Assembly (NCBI RefSeq): GCF_002005105.1
Contig: NZ_MSCV01000021.1
Coordinates: 37,876 to 101,875, forward strand
Direction of reading: 5' to 3'
Source: Methylocaldum sp. 14B
GTDB taxonomy: Bacteria > Pseudomonadota > Gammaproteobacteria > Methylococcales > Methylococcaceae
DNA length: 64,000 nt
In this document: positions 37,758 to 46,214 of the stretch, piece by piece
Layout of the letters: every line of letters begins with the position of its first letter
How positions within the stretch are numbered: position 1 is the first letter of the stretch
Notes under the pieces: model-generated
Seen by the model: only the letters and a program-made list of their open reading frames with translations
What the model was told of the DNA's origin: nothing
The model's database searches: none
Translations under genes and position numbers: made by a program

Positions 37758-38036
37758 GTAGGTCGGCAATCCCTTGCCGACAAAGTCCGCGGGCTGACTC
37801 GTTACGTCGGGAAGGGATTCCCGACCTACAGGGTGCTCAGTCGTAGGTCGGCAATCCTTTGCCGACGAAACCGTGGGCCGGGCCGTGGCGTCGGGAAGGG
37901 ATTCCCGACCTACAAAGCGGCACGATCGTAGGTCGGCAATCCTTTGCCGACGAAGCCGTGGGCCGGGTCGTTACGTCGGGAAAGGATTCCCGACCTACAA
38001 AGCGGCACGATCGTAGGTCGGCAATCCTTTGCCGAC
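37758..38036. repeat. Family A REP cluster 3 (three REPINs and one single)
   Basis: Palindromes at 37758, 37806, 37843, 37890, 37928, 37975 and 38013, each 24 bp, alternating orientation; the spacers within pairs hold the recurring GAAGCCGTGGGCCGGG sequence. A degraded family C end (CCGTTTACGATTGGAA) follows at 38044. The rest of 37703-38231 shows no gene. Confidence 0.9.
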
Positions 38037-38231
38037 AAGTCGCCGTTTACGATTGGAATGCGGGCATCCAGAGCACAAGGATGTGATTCAAGGCCAATGT
38101 CATCCCTGGCTTCTGGATTCATGCCGGAATGACGAGGTCGGGCTTAATTAACGGCATTGGAGCTTACCTGGGGGACCGGAGCACATGCGTAAGTCCATTA
38201 ACAATAACTCAATAATACTTTTCGCAGCTCG

Positions 38232-41200
38232 ATGCACATATCTGCCAAATTGTTCCTGACGATCGCTGCCGCACTCGTCGCAAGCAATCCCGGTATCGCC
38301 GCCACATGCGAACAATGGGCCGCCCGGCTGGTGTCGGCGCAGGGCCAGGTCGAGATCCAGTCCTCGGGAAAGCCGTCATGGACGCCGGTGGAGGCCGAAC
38401 AGGTCTTCTGTCCCGGCGACAAAATCCGGACCATGATTCGCAGCCGCGCATCGCTGCTGTTGCCGAATCAAACTTATATTTCGCTCGACCAGGACACCAC
38501 CGTGGTGTTTTCCAAGGTGAAGGCGGAAGAGCCGTCCTGGCTCGAGCTGCTTACCGGCGCCTTGTACGCCCGCAGCCGAACGCCCAAGCCCCTCGATATC
38601 CGGACCCCGTTCATCAACGCCGCCATCAAGGGCACCGAGTTCCTCATCAAGGCCGGGCCGCAAGGCGGCCAGGTCACGGTATTCGAAGGCGAGGTGGAAA
38701 CCTCGAACGCCGAAGGACGAGTCGTGCTCAAGGACGGCCAGACCGCCGTCGCTGCTCGCGACGAGGCGCCGCGCCTGGCTCTGGAAATCCGTCCGGAAGA
38801 CGGCGTCCAGTGGGCGCTTTATTTCCCGCCGCTGGTGGATTACGCCGCCCTCCAGGCCCGAGTCCGCGACCCGAACGTCGCCGAAGGCATTCGCCTCTAC
38901 GCCGACGGGAACATCGCCGGAGCCCTGGCTGCGCTGGACCGCGTGCCGGAAGCCAGCCGCGACGCCGACTTCGCCGCCCTGTACGCCGGTTTGCTGCTGA
39001 GCGTGGGGCGGGTGGACGAAGCGGAACCGCTGCTGGCCGTATATATGGTGGGCGAGAAAACGCCGGCGCCCATAGACGCCTTGCGCTCGGTCATCGCCCT
39101 GGCCCGTAACCAGAAAACCGAAGCGCTCCGATTGGCGAATGCCGCGGTTCAAACCGATCCCGCTTCGGCTCCGGGCTGGATGGCGCAATCCTACGCGCGC
39201 CAGGCCGATTTCGATCTCGAAGGCGCGCTCGAAAGCATCGACCGCGCGGCGCGCCTCGACAGCAACGACGCCCTGGTCCAGGCGCGCCGGGCCGAACTGC
39301 TGGCCGGTCTCGGCCGCTGGTCGGATGCGAGGAAAGCGGCCGAAAACGCGGTCCGGATCAACCCGCACAATCCCCGAGCCCATGTCGTCTTAGGCTTTGT
39401 CGAACTCATGGACGGGGACACGTCCGAGGCGCTGACGAGCTTCCGCAAGGGAGCCGAGCTGGATTCGGCCGATCCCCTGGCCCGCTTCGGTTCGGGGCTT
39501 GCTTTGGTCCGGCGAGGCGAGCTGAAGGAGGGCACGTCGGCCATCGAAACCGCAGCTAGCCTCGACCCCAGCGACGCCCTGATCCGCAGCTATCTCGGCA
39601 AGGCTTATTACGAGCAAAAGCGCAACGCGGTCGCCGAAAAGCAGTTCGATCTCGCCAAGACCTTCGATCCCAAGGACCCCACGCCCTGGTTCTACGAAGC
39701 CATCAAGAAGCAGACCGAAAACCGGCCGGTGGAAGCATTCAAGGATCTGCAACACGCGATCGAATTGAACGACAACCGCGCGGTCTACCGCTCCAAACTC
39801 GCCCTGGACGACGATCTGGCCGCCCGCAGCGCCGCCCTGGGTCGTATCTATACCGATCTCGGCTTCGGCCAGCGGGCCGTGGTGGAAGGCTGGCGCTCGC
39901 TCGGCATCGAACCGGCTAATTATTCCGCGCACCGGCTCCTGGCCGATACCTACTCCTCGCTGCCGCGGCACGAGATCGCCCGCGCCAGCGAAGTGCTGCA
40001 ATCCCAGTTGCTGCAACCGATCAACACCACGCCGATACAACCCCATCTGGCCGAGGCCCGGCTGCTGATCCCGGACGGGGCGGGACCTTCGCGGCTCTCG
40101 TTCAACGAGTTCAATCCCATGTTCACCCGCGACCGCTTCAGCTTCCAGGCCTCCGGCATCGCCGGCAGCAATGACACCTTCGGGGAAGAACTGGTCCATT
40201 CGGGGCTTTGGGACAACTTCTCCTACAGCCTGGGCCAGTTCCATTACGAAACCAACGGCTTCCGCAAGAACAACGATCTCCGCCAGGACATCTACAACGT
40301 TTTCGCCCAGGGCATGATCAATCCCGGCCTCAGCATCCAGGCCGAATACCGCCATCGGCATCTGGAGCACGGCGATTTGTTTTTCAACGGCGACCTGGAG
40401 TTCGTTGACGACACCTTCAAGCGCGAACTGACCACCGACAGCGTGCGGACCGGCCTTCGTTATTCGCCCACTGCGAACTCCGACCTTATTTTTTCGGCAA
40501 TGTATCTGGATACTTTGCGAAGTAATGGTCAGCAAGCTTCGTTTTTCGGAATGCCGATCGACATCTCGACGACTGCCAGCCAGCGCGGCTTCATGGGCGA
40601 AGCCCAGTATATCTACCGGCGCAACCCTTTCGATCTGATCCTGGGCGGCGGCTCCCGCGACATCTCCGCCGATGTAGCCGATGATTTCAGCTTTTTCGCC
40701 CAGCGGATCGCTTACGACATCCGCCACAGCAATGCTTATCTCTATTCCCATATCCGCTTTCCGAGCGCCATGACCTGGACGCTTGGGGTCAGCTACGACT
40801 CGTCCCGCAATCAATGGATCGGCGATTTCGACCAGGTCAATCCGAAACTGGGGCTGATATGGGAGCTCACGCCCGACACCGTCCTGCGCCTTGCCGCGTT
40901 CCGCACCTTCGACCGGGGCATCGAGGAAGATGTGACCATAGAGCCGACCCAGATCGCCGGGTTTAATCAGTTCTTCGACGGTTACCCGGCCACGGATGCC
41001 AGGCGTTACGGCGTTGGTCTGGATCACAAGTTTTCGTCCCATCTCATGGCCGGCTTAGAGGCCTCGTTACGCGACGTAATTGTTCCTTTGCCTCTCGCCA
41101 CGGCTTTGGACGCGCCGATCTTTATCTCGAAACGGGAGGAAATGCTGTATCGCGCCTACGCCTATTGGGCGATCAACGACAATTTCTCCGCTAGCCTCGA

Positions 41201-41579
41201 ATATCAATACGACATCTTCTCGGTCGGAAGTTTGACCTCATACAAGAACCATATTGCCCCGCTCAGTTTGAGCTACTTCCATCCGTCCGGCCTATCCGGC
41301 ACTGTCACGGTCACCTATGTCAATCAGGAAGCCTTCGAGGCCAACAACGAATCCTTAAAGGGCCATGACGACAACCAATTTGCGCTGCTCGATTTTTCCT
41401 TGAAATATCGTTTACCCTATCGCTACGGCACGGCAGGATTCGTCGTCAAGAACCTGCTGGATCAACGATTCGATTTCCTGGGGCAGAATGCCTTCGGTCT
41501 TCGAACAAGGCGCCTGGAGGAGACGCCTTTGTTTATTCCGGAAAGGACGATGTTTTTTCAACTCACGCTGGCATTCTGA
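38232..41579 (+). CDS. FecR-domain / TPR / outer-membrane beta-barrel fusion
   Basis: 1115 aa. Sec signal peptide 1-24 (KLFLTIAAALVASNPGIAA). FecR domain 30-165 (ARLVSAQGQVEIQSSGKPSW, LPNQTYISLDQDTTVVF, FINAAIKGTEFLIKAG, VTVFEGEVET). TPR-like helices about 205-590 in some ten repeats (ALRLANAAVQTDPASAPGWM, SIDRAARLDSNDALVQARRA, AENAVRINPHNPRAHVVLGF). A C-terminal barrel about 610-1115 of alternating aromatic strands, TonB-receptor-like at the end (AGFVVKNLLDQRFDFLG, final Phe in FFQLTLAF) but with no plug. Architecture recalls BcsC/PgaA-type TPR-barrel exporters with an added FecR sensor-like domain. Followed after 51 nt by the cysteine-tailed peptide gene. Confidence 0.8.
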   Translation: MHISAKLFLTIAAALVASNPGIAATCEQWAARLVSAQGQVEIQSSGKPSWTPVEAEQVFCPGDKIRTMIRSRASLLLPNQTYISLDQDTTVVFSKVKAEEPSWLELLTGALYARSRTPKPLDIRTPFINAAIKGTEFLIKAGPQGGQVTVFEGEVETSNAEGRVVLKDGQTAVAARDEAPRLALEIRPEDGVQWALYFPPLVDYAALQARVRDPNVAEGIRLYADGNIAGALAALDRVPEASRDADFAALYAGLLLSVGRVDEAEPLLAVYMVGEKTPAPIDALRSVIALARNQKTEALRLANAAVQTDPASAPGWMAQSYARQADFDLEGALESIDRAARLDSNDALVQARRAELLAGLGRWSDARKAAENAVRINPHNPRAHVVLGFVELMDGDTSEALTSFRKGAELDSADPLARFGSGLALVRRGELKEGTSAIETAASLDPSDALIRSYLGKAYYEQKRNAVAEKQFDLAKTFDPKDPTPWFYEAIKKQTENRPVEAFKDLQHAIELNDNRAVYRSKLALDDDLAARSAALGRIYTDLGFGQRAVVEGWRSLGIEPANYSAHRLLADTYSSLPRHEIARASEVLQSQLLQPINTTPIQPHLAEARLLIPDGAGPSRLSFNEFNPMFTRDRFSFQASGIAGSNDTFGEELVHSGLWDNFSYSLGQFHYETNGFRKNNDLRQDIYNVFAQGMINPGLSIQAEYRHRHLEHGDLFFNGDLEFVDDTFKRELTTDSVRTGLRYSPTANSDLIFSAMYLDTLRSNGQQASFFGMPIDISTTASQRGFMGEAQYIYRRNPFDLILGGGSRDISADVADDFSFFAQRIAYDIRHSNAYLYSHIRFPSAMTWTLGVSYDSSRNQWIGDFDQVNPKLGLIWELTPDTVLRLAAFRTFDRGIEEDVTIEPTQIAGFNQFFDGYPATDARRYGVGLDHKFSSHLMAGLEASLRDVIVPLPLATALDAPIFISKREEMLYRAYAYWAINDNFSASLEYQYDIFSVGSLTSYKNHIAPLSLSYFHPSGLSGTVTVTYVNQEAFEANNESLKGHDDNQFALLDFSLKYRLPYRYGTAGFVVKNLLDQRFDFLGQNAFGLRTRRLEETPLFIPERTMFFQLTLAF

Positions 41580-41629
41580 GGACATCGTGACAATGTCCCG
41601 GAATGTCTATCAAATTGAGAGGGACATAT

Positions 41630-41815
41630 ATGAGCGATCAGGCACCACAACAACAAAAAGGTAACGCGGCTTGGGAATTCGCTAAGCGGTACAAAAAGTC
41701 GCTAATAGCGACTGGCGCAGGGGGCGCAGCACTCTATGCTGCATCTATATGTGGCCTCGCGTGTCCGGCAGGGTATTGGTTTTATTGGGGATCCGGAACT
41801 TGCATACCGTGCTGA
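41630..41815 (+). CDS. Cysteine-tailed small peptide (61 aa)
   Basis: 61 aa from the ATG at 41630 (GAGAGGGAC upstream); an in-frame ATG at 41603 adds nine residues. Charged N-terminus MSDQAPQQQKGNAAWEFAKR, then KKSLIATGAGG and a tail LYAASICGLACPAGYWF, YWGSGTCIPC. Cysteines 41, 45, 58, 61 give C-x3-C-x12-C-x2-C. No Sec signal, but the double glycine before the tail resembles a leader cleavage site. The same tail ends the protein at 43176-43775. Lies 51 nt after the barrel gene, probably co-transcribed. Unknown family; a secreted or modified peptide is inferred. Confidence 0.7.
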   Translation: MSDQAPQQQKGNAAWEFAKRYKKSLIATGAGGAALYAASICGLACPAGYWFYWGSGTCIPC

Positions 41816-41823
41816 ACTGACCG

Positions 41824-41848
41824 GGAGGGTGCGCCATGCGCACCCTCC
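41824..41848 (+). terminator. Hairpin after the cysteine-tailed peptide gene
   Basis: GGAGGGTGCGC and GCGCACCCTCC form a perfect 11-bp stem with a CAT loop, 8 nt after the stop codon. Only a weak T-rich stretch follows. An almost identical copy follows the second tail gene (43784-43808). Confidence 0.6.
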
Positions 41849-41937
41849 GTCTTGCCGCCGAATCCGCCCGCCGCTCCCCGCACCGCAAACCGCCCACCCC
41901 GTCTTCTTCCACCCGCTCTCCAAACTCCCCCGATTTT

Positions 41938-42242
41938 GTAGGTCGGCAATCCTTTGCCGACGCCACGGCCCGGCCAACGGCTTCGTCGGCAAGGGATTGC
42001 CGACCTACGAACTTTTCCCGCCCGTTCTCCAAACTCCCCCGCTTTCGTAGGTCGGGAATCCTTTCCCGACACAAAGCCGTCGACCAGCGCACTTGTCGGC
42101 AACGGATTGCCGACCTACGACCGTGCCTCCCTGTAGGCCGGGAATCCCTTCCCGACACAAAGCCGTCGACCAGCGCACTTGTCGGCAAAGGATTGCCGAC
42201 CTACGATTGTGCCGCCAAGTAGGTCGGCAATCCCTTGCCGAC
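41938..42242. repeat. Family A REP cluster 4, left flank of the RAYT gene
   Basis: Seven 24-bp palindromes at 41938, 41985, 42047, 42095, 42133, 42181 and 42219 in alternating orientation, the last ending 55 bp before the RAYT start. Bases 41789-42008 are near-identical to 43749-43968 (offset 1960), so part of this cluster was duplicated together with the peptide tail. Confidence 0.9.
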
Positions 42243-42296
42243 ACGCAGGGCCGGCTAATGATCTATATTTCGGCTACCACTGATTCTTTTACGCTC

Positions 42297-42806
42297 ATGC
42301 CTCGCTATCGACGGTATTGTCTTGCCGGCCACCCCGTCTTCGTTACCTTGGTCACCCATGGCAGGAATCCATGGCTCGCCGACGAAGCTTCCGTGCAGAT
42401 CTTGCTCGCCTCCATGAGGTCGGTTAAGGCGGTTTACCGCTATAGGCACTTGGCGCATGTCGTATTGCCGGACCACTTCCATTGGCTGTTCAAACCGGAT
42501 GACGCGGCCCATCTGCCAAAGATCGTGGCCGCCGTAAAACGGGAGGTGACCTGGCGTTTCAAAACCGTCGCCGGTTTGCCGGGCTCTTGGTGGCAGAACC
42601 GATTCTATGATCACATCGTTCGTGACCAGGACGATTTAGCCCGACATTTGGATTACATCCATTTCAATCCGGTCAGGCATGGGATTGCCCGGAATCCAGG
42701 CGCATATTCGCACTCCAGCTTCCATGAATGGCGAAGACGCGGCGCCTATCCCGAAGGTTGGGGAGCGAGCGAGCCGCCGTCGATCCAGGGAATGGATTTG
42801 GATTAG
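42297..42806 (+). CDS. REP-associated tyrosine transposase (RAYT)
   Basis: 169 aa from the ATG at 42297 (MPRYRRYCLAGHPVFVTLVT), the usual RAYT start; an in-frame ATG at 42258 would add 13 residues. Y1 HUH-type single-strand nuclease: the HxH metal motif in VLPDHFHWLFKPDD, WWQNRFYDHIVRDQDDLARH, and the DYIHFNPVRHGIA block bearing the catalytic-type Tyr. RAYTs are domesticated IS200/IS605 relatives that mobilise REP palindromes. Family A REP clusters lie on both sides (41938-42242, 42829-42938), the typical arrangement. Length and motifs intact. Confidence 0.88.
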   Translation: MPRYRRYCLAGHPVFVTLVTHGRNPWLADEASVQILLASMRSVKAVYRYRHLAHVVLPDHFHWLFKPDDAAHLPKIVAAVKREVTWRFKTVAGLPGSWWQNRFYDHIVRDQDDLARHLDYIHFNPVRHGIARNPGAYSHSSFHEWRRRGAYPEGWGASEPPSIQGMDLD

Positions 42807-42828
42807 CGAATGGTCGCGAAAAGGGTTT

Positions 42829-42938
42829 GTCGGCAAGGGATTGCCGACCTACGACTGTGCCACCTGTAGGTCGGGAATCCTTTCCCGACGCAAAGCCGGT
42901 CGATCAGCGCCTTCGTCGGCAAAGGATTGCCGACCTAC
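42829..42938. repeat. Family A REP cluster 5, right flank of the RAYT gene
   Basis: Palindromes at 42829, 42866 and 42915, starting 22 bp after the RAYT stop; the last two form a REPIN pair with the spacer GCAAAGCCGGTCGATCAGCG. Bases 42939-43175 hold the upstream region of the next gene and no ORF I can support. Confidence 0.9.
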
Positions 42939-43175
42939 GACTATTGGGGCACACCGGCATCGGCTGCGTCATCCAAATCCTACAGAAAAATCAGCCGTGG
43001 ATGACAAGCCTTTTTGCCTCAGTTGAAAGAAGATACGCCGGGTTACACGCCGCCGAATCGTGCGGACGCAAGCCGTCGGCAAGCTTTCACGAATCAGTCC
43101 AATAACAACACGCAGAAGGGATTCACTCTCACGGGTTTTTAGACACTTCATACCAACTGATTTGGGAGAACTCGA

Positions 43176-43775
43176 ATGTTATGGAATCGACATCATCAGG
43201 CATTGTTAGGTTTGTTCGTGATTTCGATGGCGATCGCACCCGCCGCGCAGGCGGCGGACGGCACGTGCGGCGTCCATAGCCTGAAAGGCCGCTACGGCTT
43301 TCAGGCGTCCGGTCGCGTGGAAGTGCCGAGCAAAACGAAGTCCGGGCTCGATTTTTCCGATACGCAGACGGTTCATTTTGCCCAGGTGGGCACCATCGAT
43401 GCGGACGGCGAAGGCCATGCCTTGATCACAATGACATCGACCAGCGATAGACCCAAAGGCAGCGCCGTTTATACCGTCAACCCCGATTGCACCGGCACCA
43501 TCCGCTACTTGCTGGGCGATCCCGAGGCCGACGCGGCCGAGAACGGTCCGGGCTATGCCTTCGTCCTCAAACCCGACAACACCTTCAGCTTCATCAGCAC
43601 TATCACCAACATGGTCCTGACCGGTTCCGCTTGGCAAATCAGCGATGCCGCCAGTGAACCGGTTTCGGGCGGCGCCGGCGGCGGGGGGCTGCTCTATGCG
43701 GCAGCGCAATGCAGTCTTATTTGTCCGGCCGGGTACTGGTTTTGGGTTGGATCCGGAACTTGCATACCGTGCTGA
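43176..43775 (+). CDS. Secreted protein with cysteine-rich C-terminal tail
   Basis: 199 aa. Sec signal 1-26 (LLGLFVISMAIAPAAQA|ADG), RBS TTGGGAGAA region 8 nt upstream. Mature domain 27-165 is beta-rich: CGVHSLKGRYGFQASGRVEV, FAQVGTIDADGEGHALITMT, AVYTVNPDCTGTIRYLLGD, FVLKPDNTFSFISTITNM, as in lipocalin-like secreted proteins of unknown role. A glycine hinge GGAGGGG leads into LYAAAQCSLICPAGYWF, WVGSGTCIPC, the same C-x3-C-x12-C-x2-C tail as the 61-aa peptide. The tail seems to be a module attached to different carriers. Confidence 0.75.
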   Translation: MLWNRHHQALLGLFVISMAIAPAAQAADGTCGVHSLKGRYGFQASGRVEVPSKTKSGLDFSDTQTVHFAQVGTIDADGEGHALITMTSTSDRPKGSAVYTVNPDCTGTIRYLLGDPEADAAENGPGYAFVLKPDNTFSFISTITNMVLTGSAWQISDAASEPVSGGAGGGGLLYAAAQCSLICPAGYWFWVGSGTCIPC

Positions 43776-43783
43776 ACTGACCG

Positions 43784-43808
43784 GGAGGGTGCGCCACGCG
43801 CACCCTCC
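43784..43808 (+). terminator. Hairpin after the secreted cysteine-tailed protein gene
   Basis: GGAGGGTGCGC/GCGCACCCTCC with a CAC loop, 8 nt past the stop. One base differs from the copy at 41824-41848; both belong to the duplicated 220-bp segment. Confidence 0.6.
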
Positions 43809-43897
43809 GACTTGCCGCCGAATCCGCCCGCCGCTCCCCGCACCGCAAACCGCCCACCCCGGCTTCTTCCACCCGCTCTCCAAACTCCCCCGATTTT

Positions 43898-44218
43898 GTA
43901 GGTCGGCAATCCTTTGCCGACGCCACGGCCCGGCCCACGCATTCGTCGGCAAGGGATGGCCGACCTACGACTGTGCCTCCCTGTAGGTCGGGAATCCTTT
44001 ACAATCGCAAACGGCGTCTCCGGGAGCGCCGGAGACGCCCTTCCCGACGCCACGGCCCGGCTCACGGCTTCGTCGGCAAGGGATTGCCGACCTACGACCG
44101 TGTCACCCTGTAGGTCGGGAATCCTTTCCCGACGTAACGGGTCCGCCCGCAGCCTTGTCGGCAAGGGATTGCCGACCTACGACCGAGCTACCCGGTAGGT
44201 CGCGAATCCCTTCGCGAC
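43898..44218. repeat. Family A REP cluster 6
   Basis: Seven palindromes at 43898, 43945, 43983 (interrupted), 44072, 44110, 44157 and 44195. The last has GCGA in place of GGGA in both arms, a compensatory pair of changes. A degraded end lies near 44230. The interrupted copy carries a family C element. Confidence 0.9.
44001..44042 (-). mobile_element. 42-bp family C element inserted in a family A REP
   Basis: The host REP is split into 43983-44000 (GTAGGTCGGGAATCCTTT) and 44043-44048 (CCCGAC), which together make one normal 24-bp copy. The insert is exactly 42 bp, starts ACAATCGCAAACG, has the stem GCGTCTCCGG/CCGGAGACGC, and ends GCCCTT. Confidence 0.88.
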
Positions 44219-44484
44219 ATTACCCCACTCGGCCTGCCGACCTACGACTACTGTCATTACACCGAAAACGCCTCGCCCCCTAGACCTCCGAGCGCACTGC
44301 ACCAAAAAGGGGAATATTTCACAGAATTCCGTTCTCCGGGCGCGTAAGTTGAGTCTAGTTCCCGCAAGAACATCGGCTCATTCCGAAGGGACGATATGCG
44401 CGGTTCCGTTCCGCGTCTTCGGACGAGCATTTTGAAAATATCCGACACGATCAGCCTGGGCGATCAACTCAAACGAATAGGCTT

Positions 44485-44736
44485 ATGACATACATGGTTC
44501 AAAGAGGCTTTCCCGGACGCCCTACCAGGCTTCTCTATATCGGCGTGTCGGTGATAACGACGATCTTTGCCTTCATATTGGCCCTGGTGCTGTTCGTCTT
44601 TCTGCCGCGGGATGGCTTCGAAACCTCGGCGCGTGCGAAAGAACGTTCATCCTCCGGAGTAGTCGTGAACGCCACCGGTATCGATAATCCGGCGAAAGCC
44701 GCACTCCCCGAAAAACCGGAATCGGAAAATGAATGA
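44485..44736 (+). CDS. Small single-span membrane protein
   Basis: 83 aa. Residues 16-41 (LLYIGVSVITTIFAFILALV) form one membrane span preceded by basic residues RGFPGRPTR, so the acidic, Lys-rich tail (AKAALPEKPESENE) is predicted periplasmic. No RBS is obvious; an alternative ATG lies at 44494. An intrinsic terminator follows 96 bp downstream. No family recognised. The preceding 44248-44484 shows no gene. Confidence 0.55.
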   Translation: MTYMVQRGFPGRPTRLLYIGVSVITTIFAFILALVLFVFLPRDGFETSARAKERSSSGVVVNATGIDNPAKAALPEKPESENE

Positions 44737-44831
44737 ATTCGCTAAGGCTGTGGCCGGCGGAGCTAAACGTACAGGCAGTCCAACCGTCCTCCGCCTTAGA
44801 TAATCCGATTACGCCTCCGAGGCGACTCTTC

Positions 44832-44864
44832 GGGACCGAAATTCAGCGCCGGTCCCCTTTTTTT
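44832..44864 (+). terminator. Intrinsic terminator
   Basis: GGGACCG (44832-44838) pairs with CGGTCCC (44850-44856) followed by C and seven T. Terminates the small membrane protein gene and isolates the Crp/Fnr gene downstream. Confidence 0.85.
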
Positions 44865-44972
44865 GAGGCCGATGGATCGAATATAAACTAACATTTAGAT
44901 CTATCGCCCGTCGCACCGTACCTCGAAACTCGAAAAACGACGGGAGAGATCGAGTGTTTTCGTTTTCTTCAG

Positions 44973-45650
44973 TTGAACGCGATTGTGTCGAAAGAAACGC
45001 TTCAGGGGTTAAAAAGCGTCCCCTATTTTTCCGAAGTGCCCGACACCGCTCTGGCGGAACTGGCTTCCTGCGCGGCCATAAAAAGCTATCCCAAGAATTC
45101 GATTATCATTCGCGAGGGCGAAGAAGGCGGAGCGCTGTTCATTATTTTGTCCGGCAAGGTGCAGGCTTATCTGAGCAGCGCAAACGGGCGCATGGTGATT
45201 CTTTCGACTCAGGGTGCGGGCTCGTTTTTCGGGGAGCTGTCCTTGCTGGACGGCGAACCCCGTTCGGCTTCGATAGCCGCCCTGGAGCCAACAGTGTGCA
45301 GCCTGATTCCGCGGCTCGCATTGAAGACTTGGCTGAAAAGCCATCCGGACGCCGCATCCAGCATCATCCGGAGCCTCACTCAGCGGATCCGCAGTTTGAC
45401 CGAGAACGTTCGAGGGCTCGCGCTGTCGGATGTGTACGGGCGATTGGTTAAAACCCTTTACGACATGGCCGTCGAGAACGAAAACGAATGGATCATCCGG
45501 GAAAAACCGACCCACCAGGATCTGGCCAACATCATCGGCTGCTCGCGGGAGATGGTCAGCCGGATCATGAAAGATTTGGAACGCGGCGGCTATCTTTCCG
45601 TAGAACGCAAATTCATTCTCATCCGGCGCAAGTTGCCGGCATCCTGGTAA
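44973..45650 (+). CDS. Crp/Fnr-family transcriptional regulator
   Basis: 225 aa from a TTG at 44973 (GTG at 44985 is an alternative; neither has a clear RBS). Cyclic-nucleotide-binding fold 20-135: KNSIIIREGEEGGALFIILS, GSFFGELSLLDGEPRSASIA, close to the cAMP-binding GELAL...RSA block with Arg-Ser. Dimer helix 137-160, then the helix-turn-helix THQDLANIIGCSREMVSRIM. The FGELSL...PRSA pattern suggests it can bind a cyclic nucleotide, and no Fnr-type cysteine cluster is seen. A CHASE2 cyclase lies 7 kb upstream. Could control the region or the pilus operon. Confidence 0.85.
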   Translation: MNAIVSKETLQGLKSVPYFSEVPDTALAELASCAAIKSYPKNSIIIREGEEGGALFIILSGKVQAYLSSANGRMVILSTQGAGSFFGELSLLDGEPRSASIAALEPTVCSLIPRLALKTWLKSHPDAASSIIRSLTQRIRSLTENVRGLALSDVYGRLVKTLYDMAVENENEWIIREKPTHQDLANIIGCSREMVSRIMKDLERGGYLSVERKFILIRRKLPASW

Positions 45651-45676
45651 CGGAATCGGCGGCCTTCGGCGGTTAT

Positions 45677-45993
45677 GTCGGCAAAGGATTGCCGACCTAC
45701 GACCGTGTCGCGAGTAGGTCGGGAATCCTTTCCCGACGCCACGGCTGGCCCACGGCTTTGTCGGCAAGGGATGGCCGACCTACGAACCGGTGCCGCCAAG
45801 TAGGTCGGGAATCCTTTCCCGACGCCACGGCCCGGCCCACGGCTTCGTCGGCAAGGGATTGCCGACCTACGACCGTGTCGCGAGTAGGTCGGGAATCCTT
45901 TCCCGACGCCACGGCCGGGCCAGCGGCTTCGTCGGCAAGGGATGGCCGACCTACGAACCGGTGCCGCGAGTAGGTCGGGAATCCTTGCCCGAC
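45677..45993. repeat. Family A REP cluster 7
   Basis: Eight palindromes at 45677, 45714, 45760, 45800, 45847, 45884, 45931 and 45970, alternating orientation. Spacers repeat (GCCACGGCCCGGCCCACGGC). A degraded family C unit (CCAATCGCAAACG, stem GTCGC/GCGAC) follows at 46018-46050. Confidence 0.9.
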
Positions 45994-46087
45994 GGAGCTG
46001 TCTTCAATCGTGCCCATCCAATCGCAAACGTCGCTTTAGCCGCGACCTTCCCTGCCGGAATGTTGGCCCGAGGTTTTGTGTAGATAT

Positions 46088-46214
46088 CCCGGCTCCGGGG
46101 AGCCGGGGCATAAAACACATGCTCGGACTCAGAAGCGGCAAATGCTACCATTCTCTACTGAAACACTAAGAATTGTTTGACGCCGCGCTGTTGGCCAGAC
46201 GCGGCGTGGTTTTT
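46088..46214 (+). promoter_or_regulatory. Structured leader with terminator hairpin before nhaD copy 2
   Basis: CCCGGCTC/GAGCCGGG with a CGGG tetraloop (46088-46107), GCAT/ATGC with an A-rich loop (46108-46122), then after about 57 nt ACGCCGCG/CGCGGCGT (46180-46207) followed by GGTTTTT. The last is an intrinsic terminator 26 nt before the nhaD ATG, with the RBS after it. GCGGC at 46135-46139 could pair with GCCGC in the terminator stem as an antiterminator. The arrangement fits a transcription-attenuating riboswitch; the ligand is unknown. Confidence 0.5.

Noticed and set aside
37859..38132. Short ORFs of the form MPTKPWAG..RRER IPDLQ, also near 41782, 43694, 45009 and 47661
   Set aside because: These are translations of the family A REP palindromes, not genes.
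39390..41042. 550-codon minus frame
   Set aside because: Antisense to the FecR-TPR-barrel gene; no recognisable sequence.
44001..44042. Attachment site or insertion sequence remnant
   Set aside because: The insert is one complete family C hairpin of fixed length, which explains it better.
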